NCBI RefSeq assembly: GCF_009865215.1
Contig: NZ_WWJX01001423.1
Span: 1 to 45,501, forward strand
Direction of reading: 5' to 3'
Source: Streptomyces sp. SID3343
Lineage (GTDB): Bacteria; Actinomycetota; Actinomycetes; Streptomycetales; Streptomycetaceae
DNA length: 45,501 bases
Part shown: positions 8,624-17,786 of the stretch, one piece after another
Numbering within the stretch: the first letter of the stretch is position 1
Layout of the letters: each line of letters opens with the position of its first letter
The notes under the pieces: model-generated
Seen by the model: only the letters and a program-made list of their open reading frames with translations
The model's database searches: none
What the model was told of the DNA's origin: nothing
Position numbers and translations under genes: made by a program

Positions 8624-8989
8624 ATGTCGGAGAACGATGGGGCTCGACTGTTCCGTGAGACATGGATCGCGAGCGTGCACAAGAACTTCCCCGGCGAACC
8701 CAAGCCGGGCTATGTAACCCCCTGGGACGACACTCCCGAATGGGAACGCCAGGCCGCAGGCGCCGTACACGAACAGGTGCGTCACCTCCTCGATCTGAGC
8801 GGAGGTCACGCGTCGCGACTGACGCGCGAACAAAAGGGTCGGTTCGTCGCGACCTGTTGGACCGCCCAGATGTTCAAGCACTTCGAGGATCCGAAGCCGG
8901 GCTACGTCGCCGACTGGTCCGAACTCCCCGACTGGCAGCGGGAAACCGACTCGGACATCTTCGAGGCGATCGAAAACTCACTGCGCTGA
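8624..8989 (+). CDS. Hypothetical protein made of two copies of one small domain
   Basis: A 121-residue soluble protein with GAGGGG before the ATG. It consists of two related halves. The first (about 8-55) runs RETWIASVHKNF then PKPGYVTPWDDTPEWERQ and an acidic helix. The second (about 72-120) runs VATCWTAQMFKHF then PKPGYVADWSELPDWQRE and again an acidic helix (DIFEAIENSL). The shared signature is PKPGYV-x2-W-x3-P-(D/E)-W-x-R. I do not know a function; the W/P/W signature faintly recalls RyR-type domains but that is not a claim. It is flanked by diverged direct repeats. Confidence 0.7.
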   Translation: MSENDGARLFRETWIASVHKNFPGEPKPGYVTPWDDTPEWERQAAGAVHEQVRHLLDLSGGHASRLTREQKGRFVATCWTAQMFKHFEDPKPGYVADWSELPDWQRETDSDIFEAIENSLR

Positions 8990-9157
8990 CAACGCCCCGT
9001 CCCGCTCTCCGAAGGCGTGACGGGGCTGCACGACGTGATACCCGGCCGCTCGACCAGCCCTCGACCGGCGGCTCCGAACGGCCGACCCGGGCCGGTCCGG
9101 CGCGGAGCGCGGTACGCACGACGTCTCGAGTCACCGCGATCGCGGCGGAGCCCGAGC

Positions 9158-9227
9158 GGGACAGCCACCGCGCGGAGGCAAGGTGCACCGTTGCGCCCAG
9201 TGTCGCCGATCGCCATCCCCGGGGTGC
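9158..9227. repeat. Diverged direct repeat, copy 2
   Basis: Partner of the repeat at 8445-8512, offset by about 713 bases. It ends at the point where recognisable MarR coding sequence begins, so the pair may mark an old duplication or insertion that removed the start of that gene. Confidence 0.6.
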
Positions 9228-9652
9228 CCTGGTCGATGCCGATCACCGCGTCGCCGAGTTGCGCGGCGCCGGCCGGCCACCGATCCGCTTCACCGAGCGG
9301 ATCCAGCCCTACGGCCTCAAGCCCGAACACGTGGGCCTGATGGCGGTCCTGGCCGCCGGCACCGCCGACTCGCAGCAGGACATCGCGCGCACCATGGGCG
9401 TCGCGCCCAGCCTCGTGGTGACCCTCGCCGACCACCTCGAAGAACTCGACGCCATCCGACGCGAGCGCGACCCGGCCGATCGCCGACGCCAGATCCTGAC
9501 CCTCACCCTCAGGGCCACACCCTGCCGGCGACCTGCACCAAAGCCGCCCACGACATCGACGCGGCCCTGACCGCCGCCCTCACCCCAACCGCCCGCCGGG
9601 CCCTACAAGACGCCCTGAAACCCTCGCCACCCAATCCGGCCTACCGACCTGA
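9214..9652 (+). pseudogene. Broken MarR-family regulator
   Basis: The translation RVAELRGAG then PYGLKPEHVGLMAVLAAG, ARTMGVAPSLVVTLADHLEEL and RRERDPADRRRQILTLT is a MarR winged helix. After that the frame is lost: the expected PxGHTLPATCTKAAHDIDAALTA continues only after a one-base deletion near 9510. A second one-base deletion near 9619 is needed to reach the end LATQSGLPT and the TGA at 9650-9652. No convincing start codon or ribosome site lies upstream. The gene appears dead unless both shifts are sequencing errors in homopolymer-like tracts. Confidence 0.75.
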
Positions 9653-9725
9653 CCGGCTCCGGGGTCCACAGCCCTGGCCGCACACCCGCCCGGCCGATGC
9701 GCTTTCGGGGTGTCGGGCAGCAACG

Positions 9726-9764
9726 ACCGCGCCCCCACGTCGCCTGACGGTGTGGGGGCGCGGT
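9726..9764 (-). terminator. Strong hairpin downstream of cysM
   Basis: ACCGCGCCCCCAC at 9726-9738 pairs with GTGGGGGCGCGGT at 9752-9764, a perfect 13-base stem with a 13-base loop. It lies 20 bases after the cysM stop, and between cysM and the MarR remnant that points toward it, so it could serve both strands. Confidence 0.8.
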
Positions 9765-9784
9765 GGGGGAGCAAGTGGTGGCGT

Positions 9785-11320
<1,536 letters not shown>

Positions 11321-11447
11321 TCATGCTAGCCATTCCCTCCGGGCGCTCCGAGCCTGTCCCGAATATCGGAACACCCGGTCTCGACAGGTGAGACCAAGGC
11401 GAGGCGAACCGAGCATCGGAACATCGCGAACCCACCGATATCCGGCG

Positions 11448-11861
11448 TCAGTACGACTCCACCACGGTGACCTCTTCCTCGGTGATCACACCGTCGACGA
11501 TCCGGTACGACCGGAACTCACAGGTGTCCTCCTCGCGCGTGGACACGAGCACGTAGTGCGCGTTCGGCTCCGACGCGTAGGAGACGTCGGTGCGCGACGG
11601 GTACGCCTCGGTCGCGGTGTGCGAGTGGTAGACGATCACCGGTTCCTCGTCGCGCTCGTCCATGTCGCGGTAGAGCTTGAACAGGTCGGCCGAGTCGAAC
11701 TCGTAGAACGTGGGCGACCGGGCCGCGTTCAGCATCGGGATGAACCGCTCGGGTCGGTCGGTGCCCTCGGGGCCCGCGACGACGCCACACGCTTCGTCCG
11801 GGTGGTCGGCGCGGGCGTGGGCGACGATCCGGTCGCGCAGGGATGCGGTGATGGTGAGCAT
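11448..11861 (-). CDS. mec: Mec: JAMM/Mov34 zinc protease of the CysO pathway
   Basis: A 137-residue metalloprotease with the complete JAMM set: Glu23 in PDEACG, then HSHTATEAYPSRTD supplying H79, H81 and D92. In mycobacteria the homologue releases cysteine from the CysO-cysteine adduct; in related systems it also trims residues beyond Gly-Gly of the carrier. Both jobs would be useful here because the neighbouring CysO ends GGSI. The ATG at 11861 begins MLTITASLRDRIVAHAR, the family start. Longer in-frame reading through the permease gene is spurious. It lies between the permease and the leader/cysO/cysM unit, all on the minus strand. Confidence 0.94.
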   Translation of the reverse strand: MLTITASLRDRIVAHARADHPDEACGVVAGPEGTDRPERFIPMLNAARSPTFYEFDSADLFKLYRDMDERDEEPVIVYHSHTATEAYPSRTDVSYASEPNAHYVLVSTREEDTCEFRSYRIVDGVITEEEVTVVESY

Positions 11862-11902
11862 GGTCCGAGCGTACTGAGCGCCGCTTCGCCCGGGCCGACC
11901 CC

Positions 11903-13315
11903 TCAGCCCCGTGCCGCCCGACGCCGAGCCGGCGCGTACGCCACGACCAGGAACACCGCCCAGATCGGCAGTACGTACAACGCGACCCTGGTGTCCGCGG
12001 AGAAGCCGAGCAGGACGACCACCATCGCCAGGAACGCGAGCACGAGCCACCCGGTGTACGGCGCGCCCGGCATCCGGAAGCCGTGCCCGCCCAGTCGCCC
12101 CCGGTCCACCGCGCGCCGGTAGCGCATCTGGCACGCGACGATCATGCCCCACGTCCACAGCGCACCGACCGTCGCGACCGACGTGATGTACATGAACGCC
12201 TTGTCCGGGACGAGCGCGTTGACCAGGACGCCGGCGCCCATCACCACCGCCGACACGGTGATCGCCGCGGCCGGCACCCGGTGCGAACTGAGTTTGCTCA
12301 CCTGTGGCGGCGCCTGGCCCTCGACCGCGAGCGTGCGCAGCATGCGCCCGGTCGAGTACAGCCCCGAGTTGCACGAGGACAGCGCGGCGGTGAGCACCAC
12401 GAAGTTGATGATCGCGGCGGCGGCCGGGATGCCCACCCGGTCGAACACGAGCACGAACGGACTTTCCTTGGCGTGGAAATCGGTCCACTTCGCGAGCGAG
12501 AGGATGATCACGAGCGCACCGATGTAGAACAGCCCGATCCGGAACGGGATCGTGTTGATCGCGCGCGGCAGCACCTTCTCCGGGTTCTCCGCCTCGCCCG
12601 CGGTGACGCCGACGAGTTCGACGCCCAGGAACGCGAACATCACGATCTGAAGCACCATCAGCGTCTCGCCGACGCCGTTGGGCGCGAAGCCGCCGTCGGC
12701 CCACATGTGGGTGACCGACGCCTGGTCACCCGCCTCGCCGAAGCCGAAGATCAGCACCCCGATGCCGACGAGGATCATCCCGATGATCGCGGTCACCTTG
12801 ATCATCGAGAACCAGAACTCGAACTCGCCGAACAGTTTGACCGAGATCAGGTTGGCCGCGAACAGCACGACCAGGACCACGAGCGCGGTCACCCATTGCG
12901 GGATCGCCGGCCACCAGTACTGCACATAGACGCCGGCCGCGGTGATCTCGGCCATCCCGGTGACCACCCACATCACCCAGTACGTCCAGCCCGTCACGAA
13001 CCCCGCGAACGGCCCGAAGAACTCCCTGGCGTACTCGGCGAAACTGCCCGCCACCGGGCGGTACATCAACAGTTCGCCCAACGCCCGCATGACGAAGAAG
13101 ATCATCACGCCCGCGACCGCGTAGGCCGCGATCAGGCTCGGCCCCGCCTTCTCGATCGCTCCGCCGGCGCCGAGGAACAGACCGGTGCCGATCGCCCCGC
13201 CGATCGCGATCATCTGAATCTGACGGGCGTTCAGTCCCCGCTCGTAGCCCTCGGTGGCGACACCGGCCTCGGGGTCGAAGGCCCGTGCTCCCGAACCGGC
13301 TTCGGTGTCCGCCAT
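11903..13315 (-). CDS. Amino acid permease (APC superfamily)
   Basis: A 470-residue membrane protein with about 12 helices. The N-terminal IQMIAIGGAIGTGLFLGAGGAI is the APC substrate-binding helix 1, followed by ALGELLMYRPVAGSFAEYAREFFGPFAGFVTGWTYW, close to the GABA / D-serine-alanine-glycine permease group. Substrate cannot be fixed. The ATG at 13315 has GGGAG upstream and starts an acidic cytoplasmic tail; a more distal start would add unrelated sequence. The gene is placed upstream of mec on the same strand, 41 bases away, so transcription could continue into mec. Confidence 0.9.
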   Translation of the reverse strand: MADTEAGSGARAFDPEAGVATEGYERGLNARQIQMIAIGGAIGTGLFLGAGGAIEKAGPSLIAAYAVAGVMIFFVMRALGELLMYRPVAGSFAEYAREFFGPFAGFVTGWTYWVMWVVTGMAEITAAGVYVQYWWPAIPQWVTALVVLVVLFAANLISVKLFGEFEFWFSMIKVTAIIGMILVGIGVLIFGFGEAGDQASVTHMWADGGFAPNGVGETLMVLQIVMFAFLGVELVGVTAGEAENPEKVLPRAINTIPFRIGLFYIGALVIILSLAKWTDFHAKESPFVLVFDRVGIPAAAAIINFVVLTAALSSCNSGLYSTGRMLRTLAVEGQAPPQVSKLSSHRVPAAAITVSAVVMGAGVLVNALVPDKAFMYITSVATVGALWTWGMIVACQMRYRRAVDRGRLGGHGFRMPGAPYTGWLVLAFLAMVVVLLGFSADTRVALYVLPIWAVFLVVAYAPARRRAARG

Positions 13316-13551
13316 GATCGCTCCCGTCGTCGGTACGGAAGCCGTCTTACCAACCACGGCGAGCGGAAACCCGAATTCCGAATACTCCGGCGTGTCCGAA
13401 GAGCGCACCGTGTATGGGGATCAGGGCGTTTCGCCCGTCTGCCGAAAACGCCCGCCCTGATGCCGGGCAAGGGAAGGATGCCGGGAAGGCGCAGGGGCGG
13501 GCACGGCGCAGCGGCCGGCAGGGACAAGCGCCGGGACAGGCACCGAGCCGC

Positions 13552-14154
13552 CTACGGCAGCGCCGCCAGCAACGAGTCCTGCAGACCCCCGAGCCAGTGG
13601 AAGACCGCGAACAGCCAACGCCGCGGGTCGTCCTCGGCCAACTTCGCCTCGGCCGCCTCCATGTCCTCGGAGACGTCGAGCCGGGTGCCGATCACCAACC
13701 GTAGGTCGTTGAGCGTGCCCAGCCACGCCTGCACGCCCTGGGCGTCGAGCACGATGCGGTGCTCACCGGCCTCGTCGAGCAACTCGGCCGGCTGCTGCGG
13801 TTCGCTGAGATCGAGCAGTTCGGCCAGGTCGGCGAGCACGATCCGCGCGTTGTCGCGCTTGCGCAGCCGCAGGTCGGTCTCGGTATAGCGGCGAAACTCC
13901 GCGGCGGCGTCGGGATCCTCGGCGTACGCGTCCGGCAACAGTCGCGCGAGCGCCGGGTCCTCGGGGGTGGTCGGGGTGCCCTCGGAGCCGAGGCCGGTCA
14001 GCCCGAGTTCCGCGGCCAACGGGTCGGACTCTTCGTCATCGGGAGAGACCATCTCGACCAGTTGACCGCACAGATCGGCCAGCACCCGTACGTGCATGTC
14101 CTCCAGGACGATCTCGGGTCGTCCCGAGGATCCCGGCGTGAAGAGGCCGTTCAC
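13552..14154 (-). CDS. DUF2017 family protein
   Basis: A 200-residue acidic cytosolic protein. It begins at a GTG (14154) giving NGLFTPGSSGRPEIVLEDMHVRVLADLCGQLVEM, and ends GWLGGLQDSLLAALP-like: HWLGGLQDSLLAALP. The RRYTETDLRLRKRDNARIVLADL stretch and the position after clpS match the DUF2017 proteins that accompany clpS across actinobacteria. A link to the Clp protease is inferred only from this conserved pairing. A longer reading frame upstream has no family resemblance. Confidence 0.88.
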   Translation of the reverse strand: MNGLFTPGSSGRPEIVLEDMHVRVLADLCGQLVEMVSPDDEESDPLAAELGLTGLGSEGTPTTPEDPALARLLPDAYAEDPDAAAEFRRYTETDLRLRKRDNARIVLADLAELLDLSEPQQPAELLDEAGEHRIVLDAQGVQAWLGTLNDLRLVIGTRLDVSEDMEAAEAKLAEDDPRRWLFAVFHWLGGLQDSLLAALP

Positions 14155-14305
14155 AGGTTGCGCATCTCCCGGATGGTGGTGTTTCGACGAGGCGGGTGGA
14201 GCAAAGCGGTGGAGGGGGAGGACCGAACGAAGGAGGCAGTGGGACAGAGACGGAAACGGGGACGAACCGGAGACGCGGACCGTGACGGTGACCGGTGGCC
14301 GAAGC

Positions 14306-14596
14306 TCACTTGTCGTGCTGGATGGTCGCCCAGAGCCCGAAGCCGTGCATCGCGGTGGTGTCGCGCTCCATCTCTTCGCGGGTCCCCGAGGCGACGACCG
14401 CACGACCCTTGTAGTGCACGTCTTGCATGAGCTTCTCGGCCTTCTTCTTCGGATACCCGAAGTAGGACTGGAAGACGTAGGTGACGTACGACATCAGGTT
14501 GATCGGGTCGTTCCAGACAATGCACACCCAAGGGGTCTCGGATCGGACGTCCTCGTCCGGCTTGTGCTTCTCGACCTCGATGGGAGCGACACTCAT
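14306..14596 (-). CDS. clpS: ATP-dependent Clp protease adaptor ClpS
   Basis: A 96-residue N-degron adaptor that delivers substrates with destabilising N-termini to ClpC/ClpA. Clear signatures: PWVCIVWNDPINLMSYVTYVFQSYFGY (with the Asn-Asp pair that binds the N-terminal amine), KKKAEKLMQDVHYKGRAVV and the end of the fold at GLWATI. The N-terminal 20 residues form the usual flexible tail (EVEKHKPDED). It is first in a minus-strand pair with the DUF2017 gene, 151 bases apart, and divergent from the RDD gene at 14713. Confidence 0.96.
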   Translation of the reverse strand: MSVAPIEVEKHKPDEDVRSETPWVCIVWNDPINLMSYVTYVFQSYFGYPKKKAEKLMQDVHYKGRAVVASGTREEMERDTTAMHGFGLWATIQHDK

Positions 14597-14712
14597 ACGT
14601 CCATGCTGCCATTCGGCTCGGGCCCGAGCGAACCGGCTCACGGGCGGCCGGCCGAGCCGATATCCGACCCGGGGCGTACCCGCCGACCCGGTAGTACGGC
14701 AAAATCCCGCGC

Positions 14713-15678
14713 ATGTCCTCTGCGCCCACACCGGGTTGGTACCCGGACCCGGAGATCACCGGCCACATCCGTTATTGGGACGGCGGTGCCTGGGTGCCGG
14801 ACAGCAGTCGGCCGGCCGAGGAACCGGACCGACCCGCTGCCGAGCAAGCCGAACACGCCGCACACGCCGAGCAGTCCGATCCGTCCGCCCCGAGTGCGCA
14901 AGCCATCGGGCGGGGCGGCCGGGTGATACAGGGCGAGGTTCTGTCGGCGCGGACCGGCGACGTGTACGACATGTCCTCGACCGGGATGTACGCCAGGCCA
15001 CCCGTGCCGCCGGACACCGAGCCGGCCCCCGGTCCCACGTCGTCGCACGGTCCCGCGCCCTTCCCCGACCACGTGGCCGCGTCCGCCGCGGGCCCGTTCG
15101 GTGCGCCGACCGCAGATGCCGTGCCCGGCCCCCGCCCGGGGGACGGGCCCGCGCCGTGGCGGCCGGTCCAGGCCGACATCTTCGGTAGCAACGAGCGCCG
15201 GCCGGCCGGTCTCGGGCGGCGCCTGCTCGCCCGGGTGGCCGACGTGCTCGTCCCGCTCGCGGCCGGGACCGCGGTCGGCATCCCGCTCGTCCCGGACGCG
15301 ATCGACCACATCCGCGACAAGATCGACCGGGCTCGCTACGAGGGCCGCGACACGACCGTGTGGCTGCTCGACGGCACCACCGGCACCGCGTTGGCCGTCG
15401 TTTTGGGCACGGTGATCGTGGCCGCGCTGCTGTACGAGGCGCTGCCCACGTGGCGGTGGGGGCGGTCGCTCGGCAAGACCCTGTTCGGGCTGCGGGTCGC
15501 CGACCTCGACAGCCACGACACACCGACGTTGTGGCAATCCCTGCGCCGCTGGCTGGTCCTGTACGTGGCGGGCGTGGCGGTGGTGGGCGTCCTCGGCGCG
15601 CTGTGGGCGCTGTTCGACCGCCCGTGGCGGCAGGGCCTGCACGACAAGGCGGCGCGTACGTTCGTGGCCCGGGACTGA
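14713..15678 (+). CDS. RDD-family membrane protein with N-terminal DUF2510 domain
   Basis: A 321-residue protein. Residues 6-27 (PGWYPDPEITGHIRYWDGG) are a DUF2510 domain, a short Trp-rich unit common in actinobacterial envelope proteins. A Pro/Ala-rich linker to about 160 follows. The RDD domain starts at GLGRRLLARVADVLVPLAAG, continues through RWGRSLGKTLFGLRVAD and ends in FDRPWRQGLHDKAARTFV, the family's C-terminal signature. Three membrane helices are likely. It is paired with a second RDD gene on the same strand. Transport of ions or small solutes has been proposed for some RDD proteins, but the role here is unknown. Confidence 0.88.
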   Translation: MSSAPTPGWYPDPEITGHIRYWDGGAWVPDSSRPAEEPDRPAAEQAEHAAHAEQSDPSAPSAQAIGRGGRVIQGEVLSARTGDVYDMSSTGMYARPPVPPDTEPAPGPTSSHGPAPFPDHVAASAAGPFGAPTADAVPGPRPGDGPAPWRPVQADIFGSNERRPAGLGRRLLARVADVLVPLAAGTAVGIPLVPDAIDHIRDKIDRARYEGRDTTVWLLDGTTGTALAVVLGTVIVAALLYEALPTWRWGRSLGKTLFGLRVADLDSHDTPTLWQSLRRWLVLYVAGVAVVGVLGALWALFDRPWRQGLHDKAARTFVARD

Positions 15679-15920
15679 GGCGGGTACGCGGCGCGGACCG
15701 GGTGGGCACGGTGTGAGAGCGAAGGCACCCGGTCGGGCGCAGGGCGCGGACCGGGGAGAGCACTCGGGCTGGCGGAAGGCGCGGCGCCGAGGCGAGTTCG
15801 GCCCGCGCCTGACGGGGTGTCACCCGTACGGACGCGACCCGCGAAGCCAGGGCCACGACACGCGGGGCTCGATCGAACACGTCACGGCCGTGCTTGGTTT
15901 TGTCCGCTTTACTCGGATTT

Positions 15921-16637
15921 ATGACAGGTAGTGCACCTCCCCCGCCCCCCGACCCCTTCGGCGACGACCCGTCCGGCCAAGGCCCCTACGGGCAACAGCA
16001 ACCCGGGCAGCAGCCCCCGTACGGACAGCAACCCCCGGGACAGCAGCCCCCGTACGGGCAACAGCCCCCCGGGCAGCAGCCGCCCTACGGTCAACAGCCC
16101 CCGGGCCAATACCCGCCGGGCCAACAACCACCAGGCCCGCACGGCCCCTCCGGCCCGTACGGCCAGGACCCCTCGTACGGCGGTGGCGGTTACGGCGGCG
16201 GCCCCACCCTCGGCGGACCGCTCCGGCGCCTCGGAGCCCGCATCGTCGACAGCATCATCGTCGGTGTGGTCGCCGGACTGATCTCGTGGCCGATCACCGA
16301 CTTCGACTACGACGACACGTCGTTCGGCAACCAGTTCTCGTCGGGCCTGATCTTCTCGCTGGTCTACTTCGTCTACGAGGGTTTCCAGCTCGACCGGTTC
16401 GGCCGCACGCTCGGCAAGCGCGTGGTGCGGATCAGGGTCGTGCGGGTCGCCGACGGCGGGCCCATCGGCGGTGCGACCGCGTGGACCCGCGCCGGTGTCT
16501 ACACGCTGCCGCCGATCGTGCCGTGTCTGGGCACGATCTTTTGGCTGGTCAACGTGCTGTGGCAGTTCTGGGATCAGCCGTGGCACCAGTGTCTGCACGA
16601 CAAGGCCGCGCGCACCACGGTCATCAGCGGGTCCTGA
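15921..16637 (+). CDS. RDD-family membrane protein with Pro/Gln/Gly repeat N-terminus
   Basis: A 238-residue protein. Residues about 10-85 are low-complexity repeats of the form QQPPYGQQPPG, likely a flexible cytoplasmic tail. The RDD domain follows: GGPLRRLGARIVDSIIVGVVAGLI, then RFGRTLGKRVVRIRVVRVADGGPIGG, then WDQPWHQCLHDKAARTTV. The ATG at 15921 is the first that precedes the tail; a TTG nine codons earlier is possible. Its last bases overlap those of the convergent small membrane gene by 14. It probably shares function with the preceding RDD protein. Confidence 0.87.
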   Translation: MTGSAPPPPPDPFGDDPSGQGPYGQQQPGQQPPYGQQPPGQQPPYGQQPPGQQPPYGQQPPGQYPPGQQPPGPHGPSGPYGQDPSYGGGGYGGGPTLGGPLRRLGARIVDSIIVGVVAGLISWPITDFDYDDTSFGNQFSSGLIFSLVYFVYEGFQLDRFGRTLGKRVVRIRVVRVADGGPIGGATAWTRAGVYTLPPIVPCLGTIFWLVNVLWQFWDQPWHQCLHDKAARTTVISGS

Positions 16638-16824
16638 TCCGCTGCGGGTGATGCCGTGCGCGGATGCCGAGCACTGCCGTCGTCGTGCCGAGCGCGATAC
16701 CGATGCCCATGGCGACGGCAGCTCCCGCCACGGTTCGTGGTTCCCAGGCCGCCAATAGTGAGATCGTCAAGACGATCGTGACGAATACGCCGTAGCCGAG
16801 TCGGAGAAAATCACCCCTCGCCAC
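16624..16824 (-). CDS. Small two-helix membrane protein
   Basis: A 66-residue protein with GGGGAGG upstream of the GTG at 16824. It has two hydrophobic segments (YGVFVTIVLTISLLAAW and VAGAAVAMGIGIALGTTTAVLGI) and a basic tail (RARHHPQRIRTR). I recognise no family. It lies between pncA and the RDD genes and converges on the second RDD gene with a slight overlap. Confidence 0.55.
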   Translation of the reverse strand: MARGDFLRLGYGVFVTIVLTISLLAAWEPRTVAGAAVAMGIGIALGTTTAVLGIRARHHPQRIRTR

Positions 16825-16980
16825 GACGCACCACCTCCCCCTGCACCTCTTTGTGCACGCCCCCCGTTCCACGCTACTGCGCCGGCCGCGCAATGTAAGC
16901 ACTCGACTGCGAACGGGATTTGTCCGTCGGGGCCGGGCGCCCGCACCCGACCGTCGGGCCGGCGGCGGGCGAGCACCGGG

Positions 16981-17604
16981 TCACGGGGCGGCGGGCTCCC
17001 CCTGGAGGGTTACGCCGGCCGAGTCGAGCTCCGCCACGGCTCGCGCGGTGGTCTCGGCGGCCACGCCCGCGGTGAGGCCGAGCAGGACCCGAGTGGCGAA
17101 GCCCTCGCGGACGGCGTCGAGCGCGGTGGCCCGCACGCAGTGGTCGGTCGCGATGCCGACCACGTCCACGTCGGTGACGCCGCGCGCCCGCAGCCAGTCG
17201 GCGAGCGAGGTGCCGTCCTCGGCGGCCCCCTCGAAGCCGCTGTACGCGGCGGCGTGGCTGCCCTTGGAGAACACCTCCTCGACCCGGCCCGACGCGACCA
17301 CGGGCGCGAACGCCGGATGGAAGCGCGCGCCCTCGGTCCCCGCCACGCAGTGCGCCGGCCACGTGTTCTCGTAGTCGGGGGTCGCGGAGAAGTGCGCGCC
17401 CGGGTCCACGTGGTGGTCGCGGGTGGCCACGATGTGCGCGTACGCCGGCGTCTCGGCGTGCACGGGGTCCGGCGGCTGCTCGGCCGCGTTGGAGGCGACG
17501 TGGTGTCGGATCGCCTCGGCGACCGCGGCCCCGCCGGTCACGGCAAGGCTGCCGCCCTCGCAGAAGTCGTTCTGTACGTCCACGACGATCAAGGCCCGGG
17601 TCAT
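16981..17604 (-). CDS. pncA: Nicotinamidase (isochorismatase superfamily)
   Basis: Hydrolyses nicotinamide to nicotinate in the NAD salvage pathway; the homologous mycobacterial enzyme also activates pyrazinamide. 207 residues. The catalytic triad is visible: D9 in VVDVQNDFCEGGSL, K114 in FSKGSH, C156 in GIATDHCVRATALDA. Metal ligands D63, H65, H71 and H85 are in TRDHHVDPGAHF and WPAHC. The ATG at 17604 gives the exact family start. pncB, encoding the next enzyme, lies upstream on the same strand, separated by a 17-base repeat array. Confidence 0.95.
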   Translation of the reverse strand: MTRALIVVDVQNDFCEGGSLAVTGGAAVAEAIRHHVASNAAEQPPDPVHAETPAYAHIVATRDHHVDPGAHFSATPDYENTWPAHCVAGTEGARFHPAFAPVVASGRVEEVFSKGSHAAAYSGFEGAAEDGTSLADWLRARGVTDVDVVGIATDHCVRATALDAVREGFATRVLLGLTAGVAAETTARAVAELDSAGVTLQGEPAAP

Positions 17605-17684
17605 CGCTGCACTTCCCCTACTCGTGGGTCCACTTCGTGCGTCTGTCCTGCCGGATACGAGCTCCGCCATCCGGAACCGGCGGC

Positions 17685-17786
17685 CGTTCGATCCGGCGGT
17701 CGGTTCGGTACGGCGGCCCGTTCGATCCGGTGGTCGGTTCGATACGAGAGCCCGTTCGAACCGGCGATCCGTTCGATCCGGCGGTC
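17685..17786. repeat. Six tandem 17-base units between pncB and pncA
   Basis: Six contiguous units start at 17685, 17702, 17719, 17736, 17753 and 17770. Units 1, 3 and 6 read CGTTCGATCCGG(C/T)GGTC; units 2 and 4 are a variant beginning GGTTCG and ending in CC. The array ends at the first base of the pncB stop codon. The contained GTTCGAACC resembles a tRNA T-loop only by chance; no cloverleaf is present. Confidence 0.85.

Noticed and set aside
17753-17769. tRNA T-loop (GTTCGAACC)
   Set aside because: It is one unit of a 17-base tandem repeat; there is no acceptor stem or anticodon arm around it.
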